28,846 nt of DNA from an uncultured Collinsella sp. (GCA_934646965.1 CAKUEZ010000017.1:1-28846); one strand, 5' to 3'; positions 7,384-15,275 are shown, counted from the stretch's first letter. Program-made: numbers and translations. The notes: generated by a model not told the origin, from the letters alone.

Positions 7384-8340
7384 TTATTGCGAATTCGTGC
7401 CAACCATTCGTAGGGTTACGTCGTAGGAAAGGCCCTCGTCGACGGCGCTCGCAGCCGTATTCACACAATCGGCATCAGTACCCTCGAGCCAAATATAGAC
7501 CTTCAAAATTACGCCATTGTAGTCAACATGCGTGGCAAGTGCCGCTGGATTATCTGCGGGCGCATCGAAGTTTTTGCCATTTTTCGTCGCAGCCCAATTG
7601 CCGCCATTTTGGTCAACATACGTCGTACCGAACAAATGCTGATACGTTGCAGTCTTGGTACTCGAAGCGTCAGCAACCGTCGTCCAGCCTGCAATGCCAT
7701 TCTGCTTCGAGTACGCATCGTTGCCCGACCCGGTAGGCTCGCTTGGAGCATAGACAACCTTCAATGCCTCGTTGCCCTGAGCGTCAACCGTCGAGATGCC
7801 GATGCGCATGCTGCGCGCAACTTTATCGTTCAGCGGCTGTCCATTCGAGGTTACGGAAATAGCGCCCTCATCGGCCGAACCGTCCAAATACACATCAGCA
7901 ATGCCCGTGTCACGCACGGTGTAAACCGTATAGGTGCTTACGTTATACGCGTAAAAGATCTTGCCGCCTACAGTATATTGGCCCGTTGCCGCGTCGAGCC
8001 CATTGGCGAGCTGGTACGACGTAACCAAGGCCCCATCGCCCCACGACGCGGGAACGAACCACGTTTTGGCGTCATCGGTCGAGGAAGGGCTGATTTCATG
8101 GGCGGTCGTACTATCGAACGCAACCGTATCGTTGTCTTTGCCGTGATCGGGCGTTGTGCCCGCAACAATTTGCAGCGTCATGCCATTGGCCATGGCCGTC
8201 ACGGTTGCCGTTCTGGCGGAGACGGTGTTATTGGATGCGAACCACGCATATGTTGCCGAGCCTAAAGCAACGCACGCCATAACCACCGAAATGGCGGCGA
8301 CGGCTAACTGTTTTCTGAGTTGCTTCACGCGCGATGACAT
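7384..8340 (-). CDS. Secreted SipW-type (TasA/camelysin-like) protein A
   Basis: A 318-residue exported protein. Residues 1-40 form a basic start, a hydrophobic helix (LAVAAISVVMACVALGSA) and the signature TYAWFASNNTVSA, as in SipW-dependent signal peptides of TasA and camelysin. The mature part is rich in T, N, D and A, lacks other membrane segments, and ends in a conserved block IWLEGTDADCVN followed by a beta-like strand (YDVTLRMVG). The same block recurs in the remnant downstream and, more loosely, in the two other family members in this window. By analogy it may form surface filaments or matrix fibres. The ribosome binding site is weak (AGGA about 14 bases from ATG). No SipW-like peptidase gene is in the window. 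Confidence 0.8.
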   Translation of the reverse strand: MSSRVKQLRKQLAVAAISVVMACVALGSATYAWFASNNTVSARTATVTAMANGMTLQIVAGTTPDHGKDNDTVAFDSTTAHEISPSSTDDAKTWFVPASWGDGALVTSYQLANGLDAATGQYTVGGKIFYAYNVSTYTVYTVRDTGIADVYLDGSADEGAISVTSNGQPLNDKVARSMRIGISTVDAQGNEALKVVYAPSEPTGSGNDAYSKQNGIAGWTTVADASSTKTATYQHLFGTTYVDQNGGNWAATKNGKNFDAPADNPAALATHVDYNGVILKVYIWLEGTDADCVNTAASAVDEGLSYDVTLRMVGTNSQ

Positions 8341-8381
8341 ATACGAAGTTATTTCCTAGTTGCAATTCGGTCGATAAGGTT

Positions 8382-8413
8382 AACGGGGCGCAGCGCCTTG
8401 CGCCGAACCCCGT
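8382..8413. terminator. Intercistronic hairpin between two SipW-type genes
   Basis: AACGGGG (8382-8388) pairs with CCCCGTT, with inner GCGC/GCGC pairing. The T-run follows on the plus strand, opposite to the flanking leftward genes, so it should stop antisense better than sense transcription. On the minus strand it may only attenuate between the 9191-8439 gene and the next. It resembles the hairpin at 12412-12445. Confidence 0.6.
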
Positions 8414-8438
8414 TTTTAAGCTAATGCTTCAATGTGGC

Positions 8439-9191
8439 CTATGCCCCGGCAGAAACCGTCGTAGGCTGAGTAGCGCTGAAGGAAATGGTAACGCCGACGG
8501 ACTCGAGGATATTTGTCAGGTTAGCAGTGGTTACGGCAGTATCATTGCCGTCGTAATAGACATACACGCTCACATGGGTATCCTGATCTTTGGCAACCTT
8601 GGCGGCAAGAGCCTTATCAGCAGTGCCCTCGAGCTTCTTTCCGTCAGGACCCCAAACCTGCCAGTTATCAGGACCCACAACGAGAACGCGAACCGCATCA
8701 TTCAAGCCCTCGCCGGCACCCGTAGTTACTTCGACTTTATCAATCTTAAGGTCGCTAAGGTCGACACCAGCAGAGCTAATGCTATAGTTGTCCGCTTCGC
8801 CCACAGCATATTTATCCGTCACGGCCTTAGCGGCATTGCCCACTTCGATGTAATTACCATTCCTGGTGCCATTGGTCGTCGTGGTGCCATACGCAGTCAC
8901 GAACTTCGGGGCCGGATCTGCGCCGTTATCGGATTGGACCTCGGCAGGGTAAAGAGCAACCGCAGAATCGGTCCAGTCAACGTTATTGGTCACCGTAGAC
9001 CCGATTGCAGACTTCTTGTATTCGATGCTCATGAATGCCGTATTGGACTGCGCCTTCACGCCCGTCGTTTTAGCGGTAACCTCGTTGTTGCTCACGAACC
9101 ATGCAAACGTGGCGGAGCCGAGGGCTACGGCTGCCACGAGCACCATGGCAATGGCGGCGACCATCTGCTTCTTTAATGCCTTGGTATCCAT
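8439..9191 (-). CDS. Secreted SipW-type (TasA/camelysin-like) protein B
   Basis: A 250-residue paralogue of the gene downstream. Its N-terminus (MDTKALKKQMVAAIAMVLVA, then ALGSATFAWFVSNNEVTAKT) has the same layout: basic start, hydrophobic core and the T-[FY]-A-W-F-x-S-N-N block of SipW-type signal peptides. The mature part is acidic and rich in small residues and ends with VSVYVYYDGNDTAV, the counterpart of the IWLEGTD block, plus VGVTISFSA. One cysteine-free extracellular domain is expected. The ATG has AAAGGGG five bases upstream. It is the first gene of the leftward unit, and an extended -10 promoter candidate lies about 110 bp upstream. Filament or biofilm matrix subunit is a family-based inference. 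Confidence 0.82.
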   Translation of the reverse strand: MDTKALKKQMVAAIAMVLVAAVALGSATFAWFVSNNEVTAKTTGVKAQSNTAFMSIEYKKSAIGSTVTNNVDWTDSAVALYPAEVQSDNGADPAPKFVTAYGTTTTNGTRNGNYIEVGNAAKAVTDKYAVGEADNYSISSAGVDLSDLKIDKVEVTTGAGEGLNDAVRVLVVGPDNWQVWGPDGKKLEGTADKALAAKVAKDQDTHVSVYVYYDGNDTAVTTANLTNILESVGVTISFSATQPTTVSAGA

Positions 9192-9300
9192 GCGGACCCC
9201 TTTCTTTTCCCCATTCGTCCCAGATGACCCCGAGAAGCCCGGAAGGGGAGCCCGCGCTTTCGTGCTGGATGTACTGACCCATCCTCAAAATATGGAAATG

Positions 9301-9309
9301 AGAATACCA
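9301..9309 (-). promoter_or_regulatory. Extended -10 promoter candidate for the SipW-type gene unit
   Basis: On the minus strand the bases read TGGTATTCT, an extended -10 (TGn then TATTCT). It lies in the AT-rich part of the divergent region 9192-9569 and would give a leader of about 100 bases before ATG 9191. No good -35 is seen. The rest of the 378-bp region holds a TATACT hexamer (9507-9512) suited to the rightward gene. Confidence 0.4.
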
Positions 9310-9569
9310 TAATTCTTACGATTTCCTTATGAGTTTTCGGCAGCTTACAATCCGGCGGATTCGCGCGATTACCTCGGGTTATGTAACTCTGTTCGAGCGA
9401 TTTTACCGCACGCCGTCGGACGGGCGATAAGCCCTTCTTAAGCAATAGCCCGCAAGGCATACCGGGGCAGTCTCTCGCACAAGCCTTCCGATTCTCCCCC
9501 GCTCGGTATACTGGATGTAGCACGTGTAATTTCTGCCTGCATATGCTGGCTATTTGTTGGGAGGCCCCT

Positions 9570-10079
9570 ATGGCTACCGCAAACCAACCCAAGGGAAGCG
9601 TTTCGTCCGGCTCCATCAAACCGGTGACGCGCAAGGCCGTCCGCTGCCAGCGCGAAGTCGCTTGGCTGGTCACGCAGGCGGCCGGCAAGCTCGTCGCCAC
9701 TACCGACGACGTCAATGCACCTACGCCCAGTTTTGTACTGGCAGCGGCACTGTCGCACGCCCGTACGCAGGAGCAGGCCGCGCAGGATGACGGCCACCCC
9801 ATCGACTACGAGGCCGTCATGGCCCCCGATCTCGCCCGCTTTTGCCAGGCAGCTGGGCTGCCCGCGGCTCCCAACGCGCTTTCGGACGCGGGTTACATGT
9901 TCACCCTCTCGGGCGCGGACCTGATCCGCGACGTTTACGCCTATTGCGGCGACCTGGCCGAGCGCATGGGCAGCGCGGGCGAGGTCAAACCTGGCTACGC
10001 GATCAAGCTCGCCCTGCGGTTGTTCCTGCTGGGCGGTACCTCAGCCGCCACCGCCTCCAGCAACAAAACCTCGGCATAG
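9570..10079 (+). CDS. Hypothetical protein
   Basis: A 169-residue soluble protein I do not recognise. It begins with a Ser/Lys-rich stretch, then a basic helix-forming segment (KAVRCQREVAWLVTQAAGKL), an Ala-rich middle, and a C-terminal half with YMFTLSGADLIRDVYAYCGD and YAIKLALRLFLLGG that looks all-helical. Neither signal peptide nor clear transmembrane helix is present, though the C-terminal LALRLFLLGG is hydrophobic. ATG 9570 follows GGGAGG by five bases. TATACT at 9507-9512 is a plausible -10. The gene is alone between the SipW-type genes and the PilZ unit, convergent with the latter and sharing its terminator. Confidence 0.8.
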   Translation: MATANQPKGSVSSGSIKPVTRKAVRCQREVAWLVTQAAGKLVATTDDVNAPTPSFVLAAALSHARTQEQAAQDDGHPIDYEAVMAPDLARFCQAAGLPAAPNALSDAGYMFTLSGADLIRDVYAYCGDLAERMGSAGEVKPGYAIKLALRLFLLGGTSAATASSNKTSA

Positions 10080-10083
10080 CAAA

Positions 10084-10118
10084 AGCGCCGGGCGGGAAAT
10101 CGATCCCGACCCGGCGCT
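10084..10118. terminator. Terminator between convergent genes
   Basis: A GC-rich stem (AGCGCCGGG plus CGGGA paired with TCCCG plus CCCGGCGCT) with a six-base loop. On the minus strand it is followed by CTTTTGCT, on plus by CCTTCGTT, so it fits the leftward gene best. Confidence 0.75.
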
Positions 10119-10126
10119 CCTTCGTT

Positions 10127-11272
10127 CTACTTATTCCCGTCTTTCGCAGGCGAGTTCTTCTGATTGCGGCGGTTACTCCACGTCACTTCGTGCTCTTTGT
10201 AGTAATCGGGCGCCTCGTTGCCGCTCGCGCTAATGGGGTCGTTGCCGGTGAGGGTGTCGGCAATATCCTGCACGAACTTAATGAACAGGCTCGTGTCATC
10301 GGTCTCGGACGAATCAAAATCGAAGCCGAACTCCACCGCGCCGCCAATAATCTTGTCCACGCACTCCGGGTCGTCGCCGTCCAGCCAAATGACCACGGTG
10401 TACTTGTCCACGTCGCCCACGCGGAAGTTCGCGTGGCTAATGGTGGTGACCACGTCTTTGGACGCGAACGGCTCGGTATTGGGCTCGGGGTTGCCGTCGG
10501 CCGCGGCCGCCGCGTAGGTGGTCGGCTCGCCATTGCGGTAGATGCGCACGCGCGCGGCCTTCTCCACGCCCTTGCTGGCGCTGACCACCTTGAGCTTGGC
10601 ACTGTAGCCCAGATCGGTTTTGCCGGCGTTGCGGATATAAAAGGTGTACGCCACGTAGTTCTTGCCGTTGTGGCTGCCGTCGATGTCATCCAGGTCGGCG
10701 GGCAGATCGTCAGCAGCGATATTGGTGCCGTTGTCCACGGCATCGGCCGCCAGACGCGCGGTGGCGTTTTTAAAGTCACCGTTGTCGGCAATGGCCACAC
10801 CGCGGCGGAACAGCTCCAGGCGGTTGAGGTTGATGGTGAAGTTGCCCATGTTTTCCTGCATAAACGACAGGGCGAACAGCACGCCAAAGGCAAGCGCCAG
10901 CACCACGAGGGCCTTCTGCAGCTTGTCCATGCGCAGCAGCGCCGAGCCGATGCGCTCCATGCGACGCTTGGGCATGTACATGGAGACGACGGCGTCGGGA
11001 TCGATGTCGTCAAGATCCTGGTCGGCCAGCGCCTGCTCCAGCTCCTCGATACGCACCACGCCGCGCTTGTCGCGCTTGGACCTGCGTTTGGGCCTGGGCA
11101 TGCTGAGGCGCTTGCGCGGGGTGGAGTCCGTGCCTGTCGAGTCCTCGGCATCGACGCCAGATGCGTCGCTGGCTGTGCCTTCGACCTGGCCCTCGGCCAA
11201 ATCCTCAGCCATGTCCTCAACCAAATCCTCGGCAGTCTGACCTTTGTTGTCGTTACGCTTGAACAGTGCCAT
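10127..11272 (-). CDS. Single-pass membrane protein with the SipW-type C-terminal motif
   Basis: A 381-residue protein. Residues 1-120 are cytoplasmic by prediction: an acidic stretch, then a strongly basic one (RKRLSMPRPKRRSKRDKRG). One membrane helix (about 122-143, ALVVLALAFGVLFALSFMQ) precedes an extracytoplasmic domain with YVAYTFYIRNAGKTDLGYSA and the block YTVVIWLDGDDPECVDKI, the counterpart of the IWLEGTDADCV block in the secreted proteins at 7.4-9.2 kb. So it may be their membrane anchor or scaffold. Its ATG lies five bases after the PilZ gene stop and no ribosome binding site is evident, which points to translational coupling. An alternative is an unrelated membrane protein with a CARDB-like fold. 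Confidence 0.8.
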   Translation of the reverse strand: MALFKRNDNKGQTAEDLVEDMAEDLAEGQVEGTASDASGVDAEDSTGTDSTPRKRLSMPRPKRRSKRDKRGVVRIEELEQALADQDLDDIDPDAVVSMYMPKRRMERIGSALLRMDKLQKALVVLALAFGVLFALSFMQENMGNFTINLNRLELFRRGVAIADNGDFKNATARLAADAVDNGTNIAADDLPADLDDIDGSHNGKNYVAYTFYIRNAGKTDLGYSAKLKVVSASKGVEKAARVRIYRNGEPTTYAAAAADGNPEPNTEPFASKDVVTTISHANFRVGDVDKYTVVIWLDGDDPECVDKIIGGAVEFGFDFDSSETDDTSLFIKFVQDIADTLTGNDPISASGNEAPDYYKEHEVTWSNRRNQKNSPAKDGNK

Positions 11273-11277
11273 GGCGA

Positions 11278-11943
11278 TCAGAGCTTATATTTAGCGCGGA
11301 TGTAGCCGACGTATTCTTTGACGAGCTCGCGCTCCATATCGTCGGCGTAACGGAACTGCAGGCCGCAGACGTTGCGGTACAGGCTGCCCTTGGGCGCGCG
11401 GCGCACCCAGCATACGATGCCCAGTTGCTCGGGCAGCTCGTGGCGCTCGCCCTGCAGGCGGATCGCGGGCATTTGCACGGTCAGGGCCTCGCCCACATCG
11501 GGGTAATCGTTGAGGTAGATAGCCAGACCGCCGGCCGAGACGTCGATGGTCATGGCGTCCTCGGGCTCGGGGGCCGTCGCGTTGTCGCGCTGATAGGTCA
11601 GGCGCATGGCAACTTTAAAACGCTCATCGCGGCGCTTGACAAAGCTGCGCTGCTCGGCGACTTTGCGCATTTTCCAGTAGGTGCGGATGCCCTTTTTCTC
11701 GACCGTCTCGGGATAACCGGCGAGCACAAACGTCTCCTCGCCCACCTTGTATTGCAGCAGCAGCTTTTGGTTTTCGTCCATGATGAGCGGCTTGCCGGCG
11801 AGCATGGGCGCGCTCATCAGAAAGTACGCCTCGTCCAGGGTGTCCTTGTACGTGGCGAGCATGTTGAAGTCGGTTTTTTGGCCCATGGGCACGTCGAATG
11901 CCACCTGAAGCTTAGTCCCCGGCGTTATCTGTTGCTCTGCCAT
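11278..11943 (-). CDS. PilZ domain protein (YcgR-like c-di-GMP receptor)
   Basis: A 221-residue protein. Residues 5-98 look like the YcgR N-terminal beta domain. Residues 100-215 are a PilZ domain with the two c-di-GMP-binding signatures RRDER (RxxxR, R104/R108) and DVSAGG (DxSxxG, D134/S136/G139). PilZ proteins bind cyclic di-GMP and pass the signal to motility, secretion or matrix machinery. ATG 11943 follows GGGGGAG by five bases; an in-frame start 33 bases upstream lacks such a site. The next gene follows after five bases, so the receptor and the membrane-anchored SipW-type relative are probably made together. No cyclase or phosphodiesterase is seen in the window. Confidence 0.9.
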   Translation of the reverse strand: MAEQQITPGTKLQVAFDVPMGQKTDFNMLATYKDTLDEAYFLMSAPMLAGKPLIMDENQKLLLQYKVGEETFVLAGYPETVEKKGIRTYWKMRKVAEQRSFVKRRDERFKVAMRLTYQRDNATAPEPEDAMTIDVSAGGLAIYLNDYPDVGEALTVQMPAIRLQGERHELPEQLGIVCWVRRAPKGSLYRNVCGLQFRYADDMERELVKEYVGYIRAKYKL

Positions 11944-12140
11944 GTATTCTCCCCCAGTCGCGGGCGCCGATATCATCGTCGTGCGCGATGCACATTGGGC
12001 TATTGTACCTGCTTTGCTGCAGGTTTCGACGTGGGGTGCGCGAAATGGCGCGGACGTCGGGGGTGACCGCTAGCGCGGCTGCTCTGCGCGCGGCATCAAT
12101 CTGACAGTGATGCATGTCCCCGACGGACCGTCTGTCTATC

Positions 12141-12221
12141 TATCTCTCAGTTATCTCTCGTAATTATCTCTCGGTTTTCTCTTTATCTCTCGTCTTAGAG
12201 ATGAGTGAGAGATGAGAGATA
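12141..12221. repeat. Cluster of TATCTCTC repeats
   Basis: TATCTCTC occurs at 12141-12148, 12152-12159, 12165-12172 and 12184-12191, three of them followed by G or A, and once inverted at 12214-12221. The first starts are 11 and 13 bp apart, near one helical turn. The last direct copy can pair with AGAGAT just downstream. Confidence 0.85.
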
Positions 12222-12233
12222 CGTGAGTGATGG

Positions 12234-12381
12234 ACGAGCGTGGATTTTCGGACGGCTGGAAAATGAGAGTGGATTATTGGACGGTTTTTGGGCGTTTGGA
12301 GGCTAATTTCGTCCGAAAATCCACTCTCATTCGGCGGGCGTCCGGATATCCACGCTCGTTTGTCCGATAATCCACGCTCGT
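12234..12381. repeat. Five copies of a 20-bp motif forming an inverted array
   Basis: Consensus GTCCGAWAATCCACKCTCRT. Inverted copies are at 12234-12253 and 12263-12282, direct copies at 12311-12330, 12340-12359 and 12362-12381. The first two and next two have the same 29-bp spacing, so 12234-12282 and 12311-12359 form a 49-bp imperfect inverted repeat around a 28-bp loop. The fifth copy is an extra. Confidence 0.9.
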
Positions 12382-12404
12382 GCGGCGGACGGCCAGGCAA
12401 TCCC

Positions 12405-12445
12405 TCAAACAAAAACGGGGCCGGCCTTACGCCGAGCCCCGTTTT
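12405..12445 (-). terminator. Terminator of the PTS/deglycase operon
   Basis: AAAACGGGGC (12412-12421) pairs with GCCCCGTTTT (12436-12445), with inner CGGC/GCCG pairing. On the minus strand TTTTTGTTTG follows. It lies 46 bp past the IID stop. Confidence 0.9.
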
Positions 12446-12490
12446 CAAACGATCAGTTAGTTATCCAGCACGCGAGCATATCGGTCAGCA

Positions 12491-13339
12491 TTACGCTGCC
12501 GCGAACACTCCCAAGCCCGTTCCGATGATGCAGATCGCAAAGATGCCCAAGATGATCCAAATGGTCTTGGCGCCCTTTTTGTACAGGGCGACGCAGGCGA
12601 AGGTTGCCAGCAAAGGCAGCAAGCCAGGGAAGATCGAATCGAACAGATCCTGCAGGACGATCTCCGAGCCGCCCACATCAAAGGTCAAAGCGGTGGACAG
12701 CGAGACCTGCGCCGCGATCATGGCGCCGATAACGGTCATTCCGAGAACGCCGGCGGCATGTGTCATGCGAGACATAAGGTTGTTCTCTTCGGACTGCTGC
12801 AAAAACTTGGTTCCCAGGTCGTAACCCAGATGGGCCGCGACAATACGCGTTGCGAAGTTAATCACCGAGTAGATGAGCGCATACACGATGGGGCCGAGCG
12901 GGTTACCCGTCGAAGCGATGCCAATGCCAATGCCGGCGGCAACCACGCGGAACGTTCCCCAGTAGAACGAATCGCCAATACCGGAAAGCGGTCCCATGAG
13001 GCCGACCTTCATCGCGTTGATCGAGGACGTGTCGAAGTTCTCATCGGCCGCAGCCTGCTCCTCCATGGAAACCGTCAGGCCGGCAACAAACGGAAGCACA
13101 TGAGGCGTGATGTTAAAGAACTCGGTATGACGGTCGAGCGCCGCATAGTAATCGTCGTCGTTGGGATAGATCTTACGCAGGGGCTTCTGAATGGTGTACA
13201 TAAAGCCCATTGCCATCATCTTGTCGTACGACTGCGAGCACTGGCTCGTAAACTGGCGAAGGAACATGCTCCGATACATATCGGGGGTCATAATCGCGTC
13301 CTTCTTGGCCTCTTTGAGGTCGGTGTTCTGGGTAGCCAT
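12491..13339 (-). CDS. PTS system mannose-family IID component
   Basis: A 282-residue membrane protein. With IIC it forms the sugar channel of a mannose/fructose/sorbose-family phosphotransferase system. The N-terminal region (MYRSMFLRQFTSQCSQSYDKM, with MGFMYTIQKPLRKIYP) and the GLMGPLSGIGDSFYWGTFR segment are typical of IID. Hydrophobic segments lie at about 140-165, 195-215, 235-255 and 258-280. GGAGG lies about eight bases before the ATG, and the start overlaps the IIC stop, so the two are translationally coupled. It is the last gene of the operon, followed by a strong terminator. The substrate is inferred from the neighbouring deglycase gene to be a glycated amine rather than mannose. 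Confidence 0.95.
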   Translation of the reverse strand: MATQNTDLKEAKKDAIMTPDMYRSMFLRQFTSQCSQSYDKMMAMGFMYTIQKPLRKIYPNDDDYYAALDRHTEFFNITPHVLPFVAGLTVSMEEQAAADENFDTSSINAMKVGLMGPLSGIGDSFYWGTFRVVAAGIGIGIASTGNPLGPIVYALIYSVINFATRIVAAHLGYDLGTKFLQQSEENNLMSRMTHAAGVLGMTVIGAMIAAQVSLSTALTFDVGGSEIVLQDLFDSIFPGLLPLLATFACVALYKKGAKTIWIILGIFAICIIGTGLGVFAAA

Positions 13340-14112
13340 TAGAAGTCCTCCTCTTCATCTGCAGCAACCGTCTGCGGACCGGACGAGCCCTCGCGGAAGG
13401 CCAGGAGCAGCGCGACGCAAATGGCAGCTGCGGCGACGCCGACCACGTCCATCTTGAGGTAGATGACCATAATGAAGCCGATGAACAGCCAAGGAAGCAG
13501 CTTGTTGTCGCCCATGGTCCTAATAAGAAGAGCGAAGCCGATGCAGACCATGACGCCGGACGCAACGTTAAGACCGTCCATCACAAACTGCGGAATCGCG
13601 TTGAGCGCGTTGTTGATGAGGTCGGCACCAAAGAACAGCGAGCCAAACACCAGCAGTGCAGACGGAATGCCAATCGACAGCGGCACGATGGTCAGGTGGT
13701 ACAGATTCGCCTTGGCAAGATCACGATTTGCCAGAGCGGCCTCAATCTTCTTGCAGGCAAAGGCGCCCGGAACGGCGTAGCAGAAGTTGCGCCACACCTG
13801 AAGGAAGACGGAGACGGGAAGGGCGAGCGCGACGGCAGTTGCCGTGCCCGTACCCGTAATGACGGCGAACGCACAGCCAAGTACGCCAGAAGCGTAGACC
13901 TCGGGAGGCACCGCCGCGCCAACCATGATGGCGCCCATGAACATGGACTCCAAAGCAGCGCCGACGATAACGCCCTGCTGGACATCGCCAAGGATCAAGC
14001 CGACGAACAGGCTCGTAAACAGCGGACGACCAAGCATCGTAATGCCAAATAATTGCTCGTCCATGGACGCAATAAATGCGACCAGTGCAACTAGAAGATA
14101 CTGGACAACCAT
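13339..14112 (-). CDS. PTS system mannose-family IIC component
   Basis: A 257-residue permease subunit of the PTS. It has several hydrophobic helices and family features such as FGITMLGRPLFTSLFVGLILGD, GVIVGAALESMFMGAI and an acidic C-terminal tail (ADEEEDF). ATG 14112 is preferred: GGGG lies about nine bases upstream. A TTG nine bases further upstream in frame has no space for a ribosome binding site. It is 81 bp after the SIS deglycase gene, with a stable hairpin in that gap, and it overlaps the IID start. Together with IIA, IIB and IID this makes a complete enzyme II. Confidence 0.95.
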   Translation of the reverse strand: MVVQYLLVALVAFIASMDEQLFGITMLGRPLFTSLFVGLILGDVQQGVIVGAALESMFMGAIMVGAAVPPEVYASGVLGCAFAVITGTGTATAVALALPVSVFLQVWRNFCYAVPGAFACKKIEAALANRDLAKANLYHLTIVPLSIGIPSALLVFGSLFFGADLINNALNAIPQFVMDGLNVASGVMVCIGFALLIRTMGDNKLLPWLFIGFIMVIYLKMDVVGVAAAAICVALLLAFREGSSGPQTVAADEEEDF

Positions 14113-14135
14113 TTCGATCAACCCCAGAAATAGGC

Positions 14136-14170
14136 CTGCAGGCGAGGCGTTCTGCGCAGCTCGCCTGCAG
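14136..14170 (-). other. Intercistronic hairpin without T-tract
   Basis: A perfect 11-bp stem (14136-14146 with 14160-14170) between the deglycase and IIC genes. No T-run follows on the transcribed strand, so mRNA stabilisation or processing is more likely than termination. Confidence 0.7.
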
Positions 14171-14193
14171 ACAACCGCAGTAATTTGAGAGGA

Positions 14194-15228
14194 TTAGTAG
14201 TTCATCTGGTGATAGTAACGACGCGTGGTGAGCGGGTGGTTACGGACGTCCTCGAGGTGGCAGCTCAGGCGCTCGGTGATGGTGTAGGTGACCATCGGGG
14301 AGACGATCTTGCGGAACTCTGGGTCGCTGAACGGCAGCTCGACCTCGGCGGTGTCGAACTTGTTCACGCGAACGTTGACGCCCTTCTCGTCGGCGAGCAT
14401 GTGGGTGAAGTTGTCGACGCGGTCCATGAGCTTGCGGGTGTCGTCCTCGCCGTAGAGCATGATGAGGCTCGTGCCCTCCTCGCACAGCTCGATGGTGCCG
14501 TGGAAGAACTCGGCGGCGTGGATGGACTTGGTCTTGATCCACTGCATCTCCTCGAGGATGCACATGGCGTAGTCGTAGGCCTCACCCCAGAGCATGCCGG
14601 AGCCGATCACCATGTGGTAGTCGGTGTCCTTGAAGTCCTCGGCCATGGCGGCGCAGCGCTCGTCCTGGGCGTCCTTAGCCTTGATGAGGAACGGGGCGAT
14701 GTTGCCGAACTCCTCCATGAAGGTGTCGTACTTGGGGAAGGCGCCGGCGTTCTTGAGGAAGCGGGCGACCAGCGTGATCTGGTAGGTGTAGATGGCCTCG
14801 CACAGAACGTCATCCTCGGCGAAGCTGAAGAACTTGTAGTTGGCGTACTCGGTGGCCGGGGTGTTGTCGTTGGAGACATACATCAGCGTGCGGGCGCCCT
14901 GCTCCTGGCAGAACTTGGCGGCCTCGATGATCTCGGGGGTGGTGCCGGTACGGGTGGAGAAGACGCAGACCGAGTCCTTGTTGAAGGTCTTGGGCGGGCA
15001 GGCGAGGAACTCTGCGGCGATCTCGCAGTGAACGTCGACGTCGGCCGTGGTGGTCTCGACCCAATACTTCATCGGGAGCGTGTGGGCCCAAGTGCCGCCG
15101 CAGCCAATGAAGAAGATGTTGGAATAACCCTGCTCGCAGACTTCGTCTACGGCAGCCTCAATCTGAGGACGGAGAGCGAGGGCATCGCTCACAACCTTCT
15201 CGTAACGAGGCTCATCGAAATTGAACAT
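14194..15228 (-). CDS. SIS-domain sugar-amine 6-phosphate deglycase (FrlB/GfrE/GfrF-like)
   Basis: A 344-residue tandem-SIS enzyme. FrlB-type deglycases split an imported, phosphorylated Amadori product (fructoselysine- or glucoselysine-6-phosphate) into glucose 6-phosphate and the amino acid. The first SIS domain shows FIGCGGTWAHTLPMKYW and STRTGTTPEII (phosphosugar-binding loop); the second shows IHAAEFFHGTIELCEEG with the catalytic-region His and Glu. The length is close to E. coli FrlB (about 340 aa). The C-terminus TTRRYYHQMNY is the kind of Arg/Tyr-rich tail seen in this family. AGGAG lies six bases before ATG. It sits inside a mannose-family PTS operon as in gfr loci. Glucosamine-type or other SIS isomerase activity is the alternative; the exact substrate cannot be read from sequence. 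Confidence 0.85.
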   Translation of the reverse strand: MFNFDEPRYEKVVSDALALRPQIEAAVDEVCEQGYSNIFFIGCGGTWAHTLPMKYWVETTTADVDVHCEIAAEFLACPPKTFNKDSVCVFSTRTGTTPEIIEAAKFCQEQGARTLMYVSNDNTPATEYANYKFFSFAEDDVLCEAIYTYQITLVARFLKNAGAFPKYDTFMEEFGNIAPFLIKAKDAQDERCAAMAEDFKDTDYHMVIGSGMLWGEAYDYAMCILEEMQWIKTKSIHAAEFFHGTIELCEEGTSLIMLYGEDDTRKLMDRVDNFTHMLADEKGVNVRVNKFDTAEVELPFSDPEFRKIVSPMVTYTITERLSCHLEDVRNHPLTTRRYYHQMNY

Positions 15229-15275
15229 CCCTTACTCCTAACTCACTCGGATGAACCCTTCATTCATCCCATGAC

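Larger units (their letters stand above)
11944..12404. other. Long intergenic region upstream of the PilZ unit
   Basis: No credible gene. The right half carries the TATCTCTC cluster and the 20-bp GTCCGAWAATCCACKCTCRT cluster listed separately. The left part (11944-12120) shows nothing distinctive and must include the promoter of the PilZ gene. Confidence 0.6.

Noticed and set aside
9842..11305. 487-residue open frame on the plus strand
   Set aside because: Antisense to the PilZ-coupled membrane protein gene and overlapping the 9570-10079 gene; composition is typical of a shadow of high-GC coding DNA.
7206..11943. SipW-like signal peptidase within the surface-protein cluster
   Set aside because: None of the proteins encoded here shows a signal peptidase Ser/Lys or Ser/His motif; it would have to be elsewhere in the genome.
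12164..12448. 94-residue open frame with internal GRPPxExGxSD repeats
   Set aside because: The repeats come from the 20-bp DNA array, it runs into a terminator, and it lacks a ribosome binding site.
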